NCBI RefSeq assembly: GCF_030268005.1
Contig: NZ_BRZC01000007.1
Span: 124,001 to 188,000, forward strand
Reading direction: 5' to 3'
Origin: Microbacterium arabinogalactanolyticum
Lineage (GTDB): Bacteria; Actinomycetota; Actinomycetes; Actinomycetales; Microbacteriaceae
DNA length: 64,000 bases
Made by a program: the position numbers and the translations under genes. A model generated the notes under the pieces. That model had not been told where the DNA came from. It searched no databases and saw only the letters and a list, made by a program, of their open reading frames with translations. This document shows positions 16,583 through 25,018 of this stretch, piece by piece. Positions within the stretch are counted from its first letter, which is position 1. Each line of letters begins with the position of its first letter.

Positions 16583-17617
16583 TCAGGCGGCGCCGTTGAA
16601 CATACTCGTGACCGAACCGTCCTCGAAGACCTGGCGGATGGCCGTGGCCAGCAGCGGTGCGATCGGGAGGATGACGAGCTCGTCCCAGCGGCGCGACTCC
16701 GACAGCGGGATCGTGTCGGTCACGACGACCTGGTCGATCGCCTCGTCCTGCAGGCGCACGGATGCCGGGTCGCTGAAGATCGCGTGCGTGGCGGCGACGA
16801 TCACCTTGCGGGCACCGTTCGCCTTCAGCGCCTGCGCGGCCTTCACGATCGTGCCGCCGGTGTCGATCATGTCGTCGACGAGCAGGCAGGTGCGGTCGTT
16901 CACGGTGCCGACGATCTCGTGCACCGAGACCTGGTTCGCGACCTTCGGGTCGCGGCGCTTGTGGATGATCGCCAGCGGCGCGTTCAGGCTGTCGGACCAG
17001 GTGTCGGCGACGCGCACACGGCCCATGTCGGGCGAGACGATGGTGAGCGTCTCGCGGTCCTCGGCGGTGAGGGTCTCCTCGAAGTGCTTCAGCAGCACGG
17101 GCTTGGCGAAGAGGTGGTCGACGGGCCCGTCGAAGAAGCCCTGGATCTGCGCGGCGTGCAGGTCGACGCTCATGACGCGGTCGGCGCCGGCGACCTTGAG
17201 CATGTCGGCGACCAGGCGGGCGCTGATCGGCTCGCGACCGCGGCCCTTCTTGTCCTGGCGGGAGTACGGGTAGTACGGCGCAACGACGGTGATGCGCTTG
17301 GCGGATGCCCGCTTGGCGGCGTCCAGCATGATCAGCGTCTCCATGAGCCACTCGTTGACCGGCTCGCCGAAGGACTGCACGATGAAGAGGTCGCAGCCGC
17401 GGATCGACACCTCGAAGCGGGCGTAGATCTCACCCGAGGCGAACGTGCGGTGCTCGACGGGCGCCATCTCCTGACCCAGCGCAGCGGCGACCGCCGCCGT
17501 CAGCTCGGGATGGGAGCGACCTCCGGCGACGACCAGTCGCTTCTTGGTCTTGGCGATCAGCCCGGGTGCGACCCCGTTCTCCCGATCCAGTGCCACCGTC
17601 TTCTTCTTGTGCCCCAT
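16583..17617 (-). CDS. prs: Ribose-phosphate pyrophosphokinase
   Basis: It makes PRPP from ribose 5-phosphate and ATP for nucleotide, His and Trp synthesis. The 344 residues include the actinobacterial N-terminal extension (MGHKKKTVALDREN). The ATP flexible loop is YYPYSRQDKKGRGREPIS, the metal site is SVDLHAAQIQGFF, and the PRPP loop is LLVDDMIDTGGTI. It lies nine bases after glmU, so the two are one operon, as in mycobacteria. Confidence 0.97.
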   Translation of the reverse strand: MGHKKKTVALDRENGVAPGLIAKTKKRLVVAGGRSHPELTAAVAAALGQEMAPVEHRTFASGEIYARFEVSIRGCDLFIVQSFGEPVNEWLMETLIMLDAAKRASAKRITVVAPYYPYSRQDKKGRGREPISARLVADMLKVAGADRVMSVDLHAAQIQGFFDGPVDHLFAKPVLLKHFEETLTAEDRETLTIVSPDMGRVRVADTWSDSLNAPLAIIHKRRDPKVANQVSVHEIVGTVNDRTCLLVDDMIDTGGTIVKAAQALKANGARKVIVAATHAIFSDPASVRLQDEAIDQVVVTDTIPLSESRRWDELVILPIAPLLATAIRQVFEDGSVTSMFNGAA

Positions 17618-17626
17618 CCGAGCCGC

Positions 17627-19057
17627 CTATTCCGCCGATCGTTCCCGCGCGGCGGCATCCGCCGCGCCGGTTCCTGCTCTGTTCTTCTCGACCCACCCCT
17701 CGATGTTGCGCTGAGGGGCGACGCTCATGGCCAGCGAGCCTGCGGGGACGTCCTTGCGGACGACAGCACCTGCACCGGTCTTCGCACCTGCACCAAGCCT
17801 AACGGGCGCGACGAGCACCGTGTGAGAGCCGGTGTGCACCTCGTCCCCGATCTCGGTGCGGTGCTTGTTCACATCGTCGTAGTTCGCGGTGATGGTGCTC
17901 GCGCCGAGGTTGACGTGGCGGCCGATCACGGCATCCCCCACGTAGGACAGATGCGGGACCTTGCTGCCCTCGCCGATCTGCGCGTTCTTGGTCTCGACGT
18001 AGGCGCCGATCTTCCCGCCCTCGCCGAGCACGGTCCCGGGTCGCAGGAACGAGAACGGGCCCACCGTGGCGCGAGCGCCGATCACGGCCAGGTTCGCATC
18101 GGTGCGCTTGACGACGGCGTCCTCGCCGACCTCGGTGTCGACCAGTGTGGTGTCGGGGCCGATGGTGGCGCCGGTCGCGACCACGCACGCGCGCAGGAGC
18201 TGCGTGTTCGGCAGGATCGTCACGTCGGGTGCGAGCACGACGTCGTCGTCGATCCAGGTGGTGGCCGGGTCGATGATCGTCACGCCCTCGCGCTGCCAGC
18301 GGCGCACGATGCGCTGGTTGAGCACCCGCCCCGCCTCCGCGAGCTGAGCGCGATCGTTCACGCCGAAGGTGGATGCCGCATCCGGCGCCAGTTCGGCGGC
18401 GACGTGCTCGGCCGCACCCCGCAGCAGGCCGATCACGTCGGTGAGGTACAGCTCGCCCTGAGCGTTGTTCTGGTCGATGCGCGTCAGGAAGGCGCGCAGC
18501 GCCGCGACCCGGAAGACGTAGACGCCCGCATTGATCTCGGTGACGGCGGCCTCGGCCTCCGTCGCGTCCTTCTGCTCGACGATGCGCTCGACGGCGCCGT
18601 CGGCGCCGCGGATCACGCGGCCGTAGCCGGTCGGGTCGTCCAGATGGGCGCTCAGCAGGGTCGCCGCGGCGGATGCCGCCCGGTGGCCGTCGAGCAGGTG
18701 CTGCAGGGTGTCGGCCTCGAGCAGCGGCACGTCTCCGGAGAGCACGAGCACGTCGCCGTCGAAGTCGTCCGGGAGTGCGTCGAGTGCGACCTGCACGGCG
18801 CGGCCGGTGCCCGGGATCTCGTCCTGATCGACGATGCGCGCGTCCGGGTACTGCTCGGCGAGCGTCGCGACGACCTGCTCCCGCTCGTGCCGCACGACGA
18901 CCTCGATGTGCTGCGCCCCCAGCGCGTGCGCGGTGGTCAGCACGTGTCCGACCAGCGGCCTGCCGCCGATCTCGTGCAGCACCTTGGGCAGGCGCGACTT
19001 CATGCGGGTGCCCTGCCCTGCGGCGAGGACGATGATGGCGAGTGCGTTCTCCGACAT
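17627..19057 (-). CDS. glmU: Bifunctional UDP-GlcNAc pyrophosphorylase / GlcN-1-P acetyltransferase
   Basis: It makes UDP-GlcNAc for peptidoglycan. The 476 residues have the N-terminal uridylyltransferase domain (LAAGQGTRMKSRLPKVLHE; LSGDVPLL; INAGVYVF) and a C-terminal left-handed beta helix with hexapeptide repeats and the acetyltransferase His region (ETKNAQIGEGSKVPHLSYVGD). ATG 19057 is the family start. It lies only two bases past the discriminator base of tRNA-Gln, so its ribosome-binding region falls within the tRNA acceptor stem. The frame reads back through the tRNA, which is not protein. Confidence 0.97.
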   Translation of the reverse strand: MSENALAIIVLAAGQGTRMKSRLPKVLHEIGGRPLVGHVLTTAHALGAQHIEVVVRHEREQVVATLAEQYPDARIVDQDEIPGTGRAVQVALDALPDDFDGDVLVLSGDVPLLEADTLQHLLDGHRAASAAATLLSAHLDDPTGYGRVIRGADGAVERIVEQKDATEAEAAVTEINAGVYVFRVAALRAFLTRIDQNNAQGELYLTDVIGLLRGAAEHVAAELAPDAASTFGVNDRAQLAEAGRVLNQRIVRRWQREGVTIIDPATTWIDDDVVLAPDVTILPNTQLLRACVVATGATIGPDTTLVDTEVGEDAVVKRTDANLAVIGARATVGPFSFLRPGTVLGEGGKIGAYVETKNAQIGEGSKVPHLSYVGDAVIGRHVNLGASTITANYDDVNKHRTEIGDEVHTGSHTVLVAPVRLGAGAKTGAGAVVRKDVPAGSLAMSVAPQRNIEGWVEKNRAGTGAADAAARERSAE

Positions 19058-19058
19058 G

Positions 19059-19130
19059 CTCCGCCGCCAGGACTCGAACCTGGACTTCACAGCTCCAAAG
19101 GCTGTCGTGCTGCCATTACACCACGGCGGA
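19059..19130 (-). tRNA. tRNA-Gln (UUG)
   Basis: A 72-base cloverleaf on the minus strand: acceptor TCCGCCG/CGGCGGA, D stem GTGT/GCAC, anticodon stem ACAGC/GCTGT with loop CTTTGGA (anticodon TTG), T stem CCAGG/CCTGG with TTCGAGT, and discriminator G. CCA is not encoded. glmU starts directly after it. Confidence 0.96.
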
Positions 19131-19252
19131 CCGCGGCCCCCGTGGGACACCGCCCGTCAAGTCTGCCACGTTCACCCGTGCGCTCTGAGCGCGGCCGCGG
19201 CCGTAGGCCCGCTCGTCATCTGCCGGAAACACTCTCCTGCGATCATGAGGGC

Positions 19253-19753
19253 ATGAGCATCGTCATCGAGCGCGTCGATACGGCCACCCCCGCGCTGCAG
19301 GCGTTCGTTGCGGCGCACCATGCCGAGATGGAGGGCACCGCCCCGCCGGAGAGCCAGCACGCGCTGTCCTTCGACCGGCTGCTCGAGCCGGGCGTTCGGC
19401 TCTTCGCCGGCTACCACGAGGGCCGTCCCGTCGCCACCGGTGCGCTGGCGGCGGTCGACGACGGCCACGAGGAGCTGAAGTCGATGCGCATCGCCCCGAC
19501 CTCCCGACGGCAGGGCTTCGGCCGCGCCATGCTCGCCTTCCTGATCGGGGACGCCGGGAGCCGGGGCGTCCGGCGGCTGTCGCTCGAGACCGGACGCGAT
19601 CCGTTCTTCGCTCCCGCCCGCGCCCTGTACGCCGATGCCGGCTTCGTGGAGTGCGAGGCGTTCGGGCGGTACCTGCCCGATCCGCACAGCGCGTTCCTGA
19701 CTCTCGCCCCGGTGCCGGTGGCGGGGATGGAGGCGGCGCCGCACGCGGGATAA
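19253..19753 (+). CDS. GNAT-family N-acetyltransferase
   Basis: 166 residues with the acetyl-CoA-binding core LKSMRIAPTSRRQGFGRAML (the RxxGxG/A pyrophosphate loop) and a C-terminal YADAGFVECEAFGRY motif shared by GNAT enzymes acting on small amines or amino acids. The N-terminus is typical (IERVDTATPALQAFVAAHHAEMEG). Substrate unknown. GATCAT lies six bases before the ATG, suggesting a leaderless start. A MarR gene follows eight bases downstream. Confidence 0.85.
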   Translation: MSIVIERVDTATPALQAFVAAHHAEMEGTAPPESQHALSFDRLLEPGVRLFAGYHEGRPVATGALAAVDDGHEELKSMRIAPTSRRQGFGRAMLAFLIGDAGSRGVRRLSLETGRDPFFAPARALYADAGFVECEAFGRYLPDPHSAFLTLAPVPVAGMEAAPHAG

Positions 19754-19754
19754 T
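19749..19754 (+). promoter_or_regulatory. -10 box of a leaderless marR promoter
   Basis: GATAAT is followed by a 6-base spacer and the ATG at 19761. It overlaps the stop of the GNAT gene. Confidence 0.5.
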
Positions 19755-19760
19755 GGTGCG

Positions 19761-20255
19761 ATGAGCGAGGTGGATGAGGTCGATCGGATCGTCAGCGCGT
19801 GGAACGCGCAGCGTCCCGACCTGGACTTCTCCCCCCTCGAGGTGCTCTCCCGCATGGACCGGCTCTCCCGCCACCTGGACAGGGCCAGGCGCGAGGTGTT
19901 CCACCGCAGCGACATCGAGCCCTGGGAATGGGACGTGCTCTCGGCGCTGCGGCGCGCGGGCTCGCCCTTCCAGCTCTCGCCCAAGCAGCTGCTGCAGCAG
20001 ACGCTGGTGACCAGCGGCACCATGACCAACCGCATCGACCGTCTCGTCGGCCGACGGTTCGTGCGCCGCGAGGCGGATCCCGGCGACGGCCGCAGCATCC
20101 TGGTCATCCTCACCGACGACGGGAAGGTGCGGGTGGATGCCGCCATCACCCGCCTCGTGGATGCCGAGGCCGAGCTGCTGCAGGCGCTGCCCCGCGCGGA
20201 CCGCGACCGGCTGGCGGGTCTCCTGCGCAAGCTCAGCCTGAGCTTCGACGTATGA
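19761..20255 (+). CDS. MarR-family transcriptional regulator
   Basis: 164 residues. The winged helix lies in the middle (WEWDVLSALRRAGSPFQLSPKQLLQQTLVTSGTMTNRI), with a wing motif VRREADPGDGRSILVILTDDG in which DxRS/GR is diagnostic. Flanking helices form the dimer interface. The ligand is unknown. It lies between a GNAT gene and a pseudouridine synthase gene on the same strand. Confidence 0.92.
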   Translation: MSEVDEVDRIVSAWNAQRPDLDFSPLEVLSRMDRLSRHLDRARREVFHRSDIEPWEWDVLSALRRAGSPFQLSPKQLLQQTLVTSGTMTNRIDRLVGRRFVRREADPGDGRSILVILTDDGKVRVDAAITRLVDAEAELLQALPRADRDRLAGLLRKLSLSFDV

Positions 20256-20265
20256 GTGCGCGCTG

Positions 20266-21252
20266 ATGGCGATGACCTCACCGCTGCCGGTGCGCGACGG
20301 CGTCGGTGCGACCCGGCTGCACCTGCCGCTGAGCGGTCCGTGGCCCACCATCGGCGCGTACATGGCCGAGCGCTTCTTCCACCTCGACCCGGAACGACTG
20401 CTGACGCGCTTCGACCGCGGTGAGATCGTGGCGCGCGACGGCTCGCCCCTCACCAGGGACACCCCGCTGGGCGCACAAGAGTTCGTCTGGTACTACCGGG
20501 AGCCGCCGGTGGAGCGCGAGATCCCGTTCGAGATCGAGGTGCTGCACCAGGACCGCGACCTCGTGGTGGCCGACAAGCCGCACTTCCTGCCGACCACCCC
20601 GGGCGGCAAGTACCTGCAGAACTCCGCGCTGGTGCGGCTGCGGAACCTGCTCGGCATCCCCGAGCTGACCCCGATCCATCGTCTGGACCGGGCGACGGCG
20701 GGCCTGCTGATGTTCTCGGTGCGCCCGGAGACCCGCGGTGCCTACCAGCTGCTGTTCGAGAACCGCCGGGTGGAGAAGGTGTACGAGGCGGTGTCGGCCC
20801 TGCCCGAGGGGTGGGATGCGGCATCCCCCGCGCTCGACGGCCGTCCGTTCCCGATCGTCCACCGCAATCACATCGAGAAGCTCCGCGCGAACGTGTGCGT
20901 GCGGGTCGATGCCGACCGCGAGCCCAACTCCGAGACGCTGATCGAGCTGATCGACGCAGACGAGCGCGTGCTGCACACGCGACTCCGGCCGCACTCCGGG
21001 AAGATGCACCAGCTGCGGGTGCACCTGGCGGCGCTGGGCGCAGGCATCCTCAACGACGGCTTCTACCCCGTGCTGCTGCCCGAAGCGCCCGACGACTTCA
21101 CGAAGCCCCTGCAGCTGCTGGCCCGCGAACTGCGGTTCACGGATCCGCTCACCGGCGACGCACGGGAGTTCGTGACGCGCAGGACCCTGCAGGAGGCGCC
21201 TGTCAGGCCGGAACCGCTGCCCGTGCGGCCCACGCCACCGCATCGAGGGTGA
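20266..21252 (+). CDS. RNA pseudouridine synthase, RluA family
   Basis: 328 residues. The catalytic Asp is in the RluA signature TPIHRLDRATAGLLMFS, preceded by VVADKPHFLPTTPGG, with the later motif HSGKMHQLRVHLAALGAGI. It isomerises uridine in rRNA or tRNA. An unusual N-terminal segment (about 1-70) has no S4 domain sequence that I recognise. The C-terminal 50 bases overlap the convergent methyltransferase gene. The exact RNA target cannot be assigned. Confidence 0.9.
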   Translation: MAMTSPLPVRDGVGATRLHLPLSGPWPTIGAYMAERFFHLDPERLLTRFDRGEIVARDGSPLTRDTPLGAQEFVWYYREPPVEREIPFEIEVLHQDRDLVVADKPHFLPTTPGGKYLQNSALVRLRNLLGIPELTPIHRLDRATAGLLMFSVRPETRGAYQLLFENRRVEKVYEAVSALPEGWDAASPALDGRPFPIVHRNHIEKLRANVCVRVDADREPNSETLIELIDADERVLHTRLRPHSGKMHQLRVHLAALGAGILNDGFYPVLLPEAPDDFTKPLQLLARELRFTDPLTGDAREFVTRRTLQEAPVRPEPLPVRPTPPHRG

Positions 21253-21973
21253 ATGGTCCGTCCGGATCGTCGAGGTCCTCGCGAACGGCGATGCGCACGG
21301 CATCCAGCTGATCGGCAGTCAGGGTCTGCACGAACTGTCCGATAGGGCCGATCCTGGCGGTGTAGCCGGACCAGAGGTCATCGATGTCCCGGTAGTCGGC
21401 CGTCGCCACGATCTCAGTGGCGCGAACATCGACGAGCCCGGCCCCCTCGAGCAGCGACGCCAGTTCGCCCTCGCGGAGCCCCAGCAGCCGGTCGTCCGCG
21501 GGAGAGATCCCGAGCACGCGACCCGCGGCCCGCCAGAAGCGCGCGATGCCCTGCATCCGCGCATGGTCCCAGAAGCACAGCGCCACCACGCCACCGGCGC
21601 GGGTCACCCGCGCCATCTCGCGCACGCCCCGCTGCGCGTCCGACATGAAGCCGACCACGAGCGAGGACAGCGCCGAGTCGAACGCGCCGTCGGCGAAGGG
21701 CAGAGCCTCCGCGACGCCCTCGATGACCTCAGCACCCGGCACTCGCTCGCGGCAGGCCGCGACGAACGGCGACGAGGGATCGATCGCCGAGACGCTCCCC
21801 GCGCCGAGGCGGCGGGCCAGCTCGACCGTGAGGCCGCCCGGTCCGCATCCGACGTCGAGCGCGCTGCCCTTCTCCACACCGGCGAAGTCGGCGAACGCCG
21901 GCGCCAGTGAAGGCAGGAATCGACCTATCAGACGGTCGTAGCCGTCTGCCGCCTGGAACATCCCCGTGCCCAT
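21203..21973 (-). CDS. Class I SAM-dependent methyltransferase
   Basis: 256 residues of the UbiE/type 11 kind. The SAM-binding motif I is ALDVGCGPGGLTVELARRLG, with the acidic residue of motif II in VSAIDPSS and the post-motif LPFADGAFDSALSSLVVGF. The ATG at 21973 follows GAAAGG. Substrate unknown. It stands alone between convergent rluA-like and metI genes. Confidence 0.88.
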   Translation of the reverse strand: MGTGMFQAADGYDRLIGRFLPSLAPAFADFAGVEKGSALDVGCGPGGLTVELARRLGAGSVSAIDPSSPFVAACRERVPGAEVIEGVAEALPFADGAFDSALSSLVVGFMSDAQRGVREMARVTRAGGVVALCFWDHARMQGIARFWRAAGRVLGISPADDRLLGLREGELASLLEGAGLVDVRATEIVATADYRDIDDLWSGYTARIGPIGQFVQTLTADQLDAVRIAVREDLDDPDGPFTLDAVAWAARAAVPA

Positions 21974-22041
21974 GACGCGCCTTTCACCCCAGAGGACTCC
22001 CCTGGTGCGAGGATGGCACGTCTCGGGTCGCGGCGGAAGGG

Positions 22042-22701
22042 CTATCGCCGCATGATCACGCGCGCGAGCTTCGTCCCCAGCAGCTGCACGAGGTGCACGA
22101 ACACGACGATCAGCACGATGGCTGCCCACATCACGACCGGCTCGAACTGACGGAAGCCGTAGATCTGCGCGAAGGCGCCCAGACCACCGCCGCCCACGAG
22201 GCCGGCCATGGCGGTCATGTCGATGAGCGCGACCACGATGAACGTGTAGCCGAGGATGAGCGGCCCGAGCGACTCGGGGATCGCGACGGTGAAGAGGATG
22301 CGCCACGGGCCGGCGCCCATCGCGCGCGCGGCCTCGAGCACGCCCGGCGCGACCGACACGAGATGCTGCTCGACGATGCGCGCGATCGCGAAGGAGGCTG
22401 CGAGACCGATCGCGAAGGCGCCGGCCGTGGTGCCGATGCCGACGCCGATCACGGCCCGCGTCAACGGCATCGCCACGGCGATGAAGATCACGAACGGGAT
22501 CGGGCGGAAGAAGTTCACCAGCAGCTCGAGCAGCCCGTTGACGAAGCGGTTCGGCAGCAGCCCGCCGCGGCGGGTGAGGTACAGGCCCACGCCGATGAGG
22601 GTGCCGAGAACGCCCGCCATGACCAGCGCGAACACCGTCATGTACAGCGTCTCGACGGCGGCCTTCCAGAATTCGCCGCCCAGTTCGATGAGACGGTCCA
22701 T
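22042..22701 (-). CDS. metI: Methionine ABC transporter permease
   Basis: 219 residues with five to six membrane helices and the EAA coupling loop LEAARAMGAGPWRILFTVAIPESLGPLI. MTAMAGLVGGGGLGAFA is highly typical of MetI. It forms the channel for D/L-methionine uptake with MetN and MetQ. The start overlaps the metN stop by one base. Confidence 0.93.
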   Translation of the reverse strand: MDRLIELGGEFWKAAVETLYMTVFALVMAGVLGTLIGVGLYLTRRGGLLPNRFVNGLLELLVNFFRPIPFVIFIAVAMPLTRAVIGVGIGTTAGAFAIGLAASFAIARIVEQHLVSVAPGVLEAARAMGAGPWRILFTVAIPESLGPLILGYTFIVVALIDMTAMAGLVGGGGLGAFAQIYGFRQFEPVVMWAAIVLIVVFVHLVQLLGTKLARVIMRR

Positions 22702-23744
22702 CAGCGCGTCCCCTCCTGCTCGAGCTCGGTCACTTCGGCGTGCTGCCGGATGCCGCGAAGCGCCTCGTCGATCGCGGCATCCGCACCCCGGATCGCCAGG
22801 GTGAGATGGCCGAAGGCGCGACCGCGGATGTCGTTGATGCCGCCGTACACGAGCTCGAACTCGAGGCCCGCCTGTGCGAGGTCCAGCAGCACCTGCGACT
22901 GCGAGGAGTCCCCGTCGCGGAACGAGAACGTGACCAGGCGTCCGGCGTGCCGCTCGCGGAGAGCCGCGGCCTCGGCCGGCGACGGAAGTCCCTTGATGAC
23001 CGTGCCGACGAAGCGCTGGGAGGCGGGGTTCTGCGGTCGGGAGAAGACGTCGAAGACCTCGCCCTTCTCGATCACCCGGCCCTTCTCCATCACGGCGACC
23101 TTCGTCGCGATCGTCTGGATGACGTCCATCTCGTGCGTGATGACGACGATCGTCACGCCCTGCTCGCGGTTGACGCGTCCCAGCAGATCGAGCACCTCGT
23201 GCGTGGTCTGCGGGTCCAGCGCGCTGGTCGCCTCGTCGGCGAGCAGGATGCTGGGCCGGGTCGCCAGCGCACGGGCGATGCCCACGCGCTGCTTCTGACC
23301 GCCGGAGAGCTGCTCGGGGTAGGCGCGCGCCTTGTCGGCGAGGCCCACGAATCTCAGCAGCTCGGCCACGCGCTCGTCGATCTCGCGCGGGGACCAGCCG
23401 GCGAGCTTCAGCGGATAGGCGATGTTGGCCTTGACGGTCTTCGCCGAGAACAGATTGAACTGCTGGAAGATCATGCCGACCCCGCCGCGGATCCGGCGCA
23501 GCTCCCGCTCGCTCAGCGCGGTGATGTCGACGCCGTCGACGTGGATCGTCCCGCTCGTGGCGGGTTCGAGGGCGTTGATCAGCCGCACCAGAGTGGACTT
23601 GCCCGCTCCGGAGTAGCCGATGATGCCGAACACGTCGCCCTGCTCGATGTCGAGGGTGACGTCGTCGACCGCGGTCACAGGTGCGCTGTCGCGCCCCGCT
23701 GCCGGGTAGCTCTTGGTGACGCCGGCGAGGCTCACGATGGGCAT
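22701..23744 (-). CDS. metN: Methionine ABC transporter ATP-binding protein
   Basis: 347 residues: ABC ATPase domain (about 1-250) with Walker A GYSGAGKST, Q-loop IFQQFNLF, signature LSGGQKQRVGIARAL, Walker B ILLADEATSALD and His switch THEMD. A C-terminal NIL domain (about 265-345) binds methionine and inhibits transport in known MetN proteins. ATG 23744 is the family start (MPIVSLAGVTKSY). A long stem-loop separates it from metQ. Confidence 0.96.
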   Translation of the reverse strand: MPIVSLAGVTKSYPAAGRDSAPVTAVDDVTLDIEQGDVFGIIGYSGAGKSTLVRLINALEPATSGTIHVDGVDITALSERELRRIRGGVGMIFQQFNLFSAKTVKANIAYPLKLAGWSPREIDERVAELLRFVGLADKARAYPEQLSGGQKQRVGIARALATRPSILLADEATSALDPQTTHEVLDLLGRVNREQGVTIVVITHEMDVIQTIATKVAVMEKGRVIEKGEVFDVFSRPQNPASQRFVGTVIKGLPSPAEAAALRERHAGRLVTFSFRDGDSSQSQVLLDLAQAGLEFELVYGGINDIRGRAFGHLTLAIRGADAAIDEALRGIRQHAEVTELEQEGTR

Positions 23745-23779
23745 GTGTTCTCCCGAGGGTGGGGATGCGGTGTGCACGG

Positions 23780-23813
23780 GAATCGGGCGGCGCGAGTTCG
23801 CGCCGCCCGATTC
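23780..23813 (-). terminator. Intra-operon stem-loop between metQ and metN
   Basis: Perfect 16-bp arms (GAATCGGGCGGCGCGA and its complement) with a 2-base centre. It lies between the binding-protein gene and the ATPase gene and could protect the metQ mRNA end or cut readthrough. Confidence 0.75.
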
Positions 23814-23841
23814 TCTCGCATTCAGGTGTGAACGCGGGATG

Positions 23842-24747
23842 TCACTTCTTGATGACGGTGTCCTCGAGAACCGTCTTCAGCGACTTCTGCAGGTCGGCGG
23901 CCGCGGTCTTCAGCGGCACCGCCGTGTCGCCCGAGGACTCCTGCAGGCCCTTCTGCACCGCCGCGTCGGTCTGGAAGATCTCGACGAGCTTCTTGTAGGT
24001 CGGATTGTCGACGTCATCGGCGCGGGCCGCGAAGATGTTCACGTACGGCAGCGCGTTCGGGTCGGTCGGGTCGTCCTGTGCGATGGCGTCCTTGAAGCTG
24101 AGGCCCGCATCCTTGACGAAGTCGTTGTTGATGATCGCCGCGGCGACGTCGGGCAGAGCGGTCGGGATGACGGCCGCCTCGAGCGCGGACACCTTGACCT
24201 TGGACTTGTCGGTGTCGACGTCGGCGAGGTCACTGACGATGGTGCCGCCGCTCTTCAGCTTGATGAGGCCGGCCGACTGGAGCACCAGCAGCGCGCGGGC
24301 CTGGTTGGAGGCGTCGTCCGGCACGGCGACGGTCTCGCCCTTCGGGATGTCCTTCACCGAGTCGTACTTCTTCGAGTACAGGCCCAGCGGGTAGATCGCG
24401 GTCGCGCCGATCGGCTGCAGGTCCTTGCCCGAGGCCTTGTCGTACTGCGCGAGGTAGACGATGTGCTGGAACTGGTTCAGGTCGAGCTCGCCCTCGGCGA
24501 GCGCGGGGTTGGGCTGCTCGTAGGAGCCGAAGTCGACCAGTTCGACCGAGATGCCCTCCTTCTTGGCCGCGGCGACGAACGCGGGCCACTGGGCATCGCT
24601 CTTGCCGACGACGCCGATCTTGACCGTGTCGTCCTTCTTGGCGGAGTCGGTGGAGGATGCCGGATTGGAGGCGCACCCGACGAGGGAGGCGATCAGGACA
24701 GCGGCCGTTGCGGCGGCGGCTGCGAGGGTGGTGATGCGACGGGACAT
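23842..24747 (-). CDS. metQ: Methionine-binding lipoprotein (NlpA/MetQ family)
   Basis: 301 residues with a lipoprotein signal peptide: basic MSRR, a hydrophobic stretch, and the lipobox LVGC with lipidated C25. The mature part has NlpA-family blocks (KIGVVGKSDAQWPAF; DFGSYEQPNPALAEGELDLNQFQH; PDDASNQARALLVLQ; NNDFV). It delivers methionine to MetNI at the outer face of the membrane. GAGAGGA precedes the ATG. Palindromes between this gene and the TetR gene lie in its likely promoter region. Confidence 0.95.
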   Translation of the reverse strand: MSRRITTLAAAAATAAVLIASLVGCASNPASSTDSAKKDDTVKIGVVGKSDAQWPAFVAAAKKEGISVELVDFGSYEQPNPALAEGELDLNQFQHIVYLAQYDKASGKDLQPIGATAIYPLGLYSKKYDSVKDIPKGETVAVPDDASNQARALLVLQSAGLIKLKSGGTIVSDLADVDTDKSKVKVSALEAAVIPTALPDVAAAIINNDFVKDAGLSFKDAIAQDDPTDPNALPYVNIFAARADDVDNPTYKKLVEIFQTDAAVQKGLQESSGDTAVPLKTAAADLQKSLKTVLEDTVIKK

Positions 24748-24884
24748 GGTCTGTGATTCCTCTCGTGGGGGACTCGAAAACGGTACGTGGCGCCTCCGGG
24801 AGCCCCGTAATCGGCCCGTCACATTACGTCACAGCGCCGCCAGCCTCACTACGCTTCGCGCGGCGACCGGACGGAGAGGGGCAT

Positions 24885-24925
24885 CAGGCCCGTGGGAGTG
24901 GACACACCACCTCACCACGGGCCTG
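24885..24925 (-). other. Long hairpin in the metQ upstream region
   Basis: An 11-bp perfect stem (CAGGCCCGTGG/CCACGGGCCTG) encloses a 19-base region with a smaller GTGG/CCAC stem. It would lie in the 5' leader of metQ if transcription starts near the TetR-type palindromes. I see no match to known SAM riboswitch cores. Confidence 0.45.
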
Positions 24926-24982
24926 GTCGCGTCCCCCAGCCGCGAGAGCAGCGCCGCGGTCCTCCCGATCCCCCAACCGAGG

Positions 24983-25017
24983 TAGACGGGCGTCTATATG
25001 CTCGTAGACGAGCGTAT
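24983..25017. promoter_or_regulatory. Palindromes in the metQ promoter region, probable TetR operator
   Basis: Two adjacent palindromes: TAGACG-GG-CGTCTA at 24983-24996, and 24996-25017 with 10-bp arms (one mismatch) around CTCGTAGACGAG. The hexamer TAGACG occurs three times. The site lies directly after the TetR gene stop and upstream of metQ. Confidence 0.6.
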
Positions 25018-25018
25018 A

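Noticed and set aside
19058..19150. Upstream extension of glmU through the tRNA
   Set aside because: The extra residues (PPWCNGSTTAFGAVKSRFES) are the well-known translation of a tRNA gene.
16784..19252. Very long plus-strand open frame (part of a 989-codon frame)
   Set aside because: It runs antisense through prs, glmU and the tRNA. Only its last 167 codons (the GNAT gene) are real.
24748..25018. SAM riboswitch before metQ
   Set aside because: The methionine context invited a search, but I found no SAM-I, SAM-II or SAM-IV core sequence or stem order; only a plain hairpin and TetR-like palindromes.
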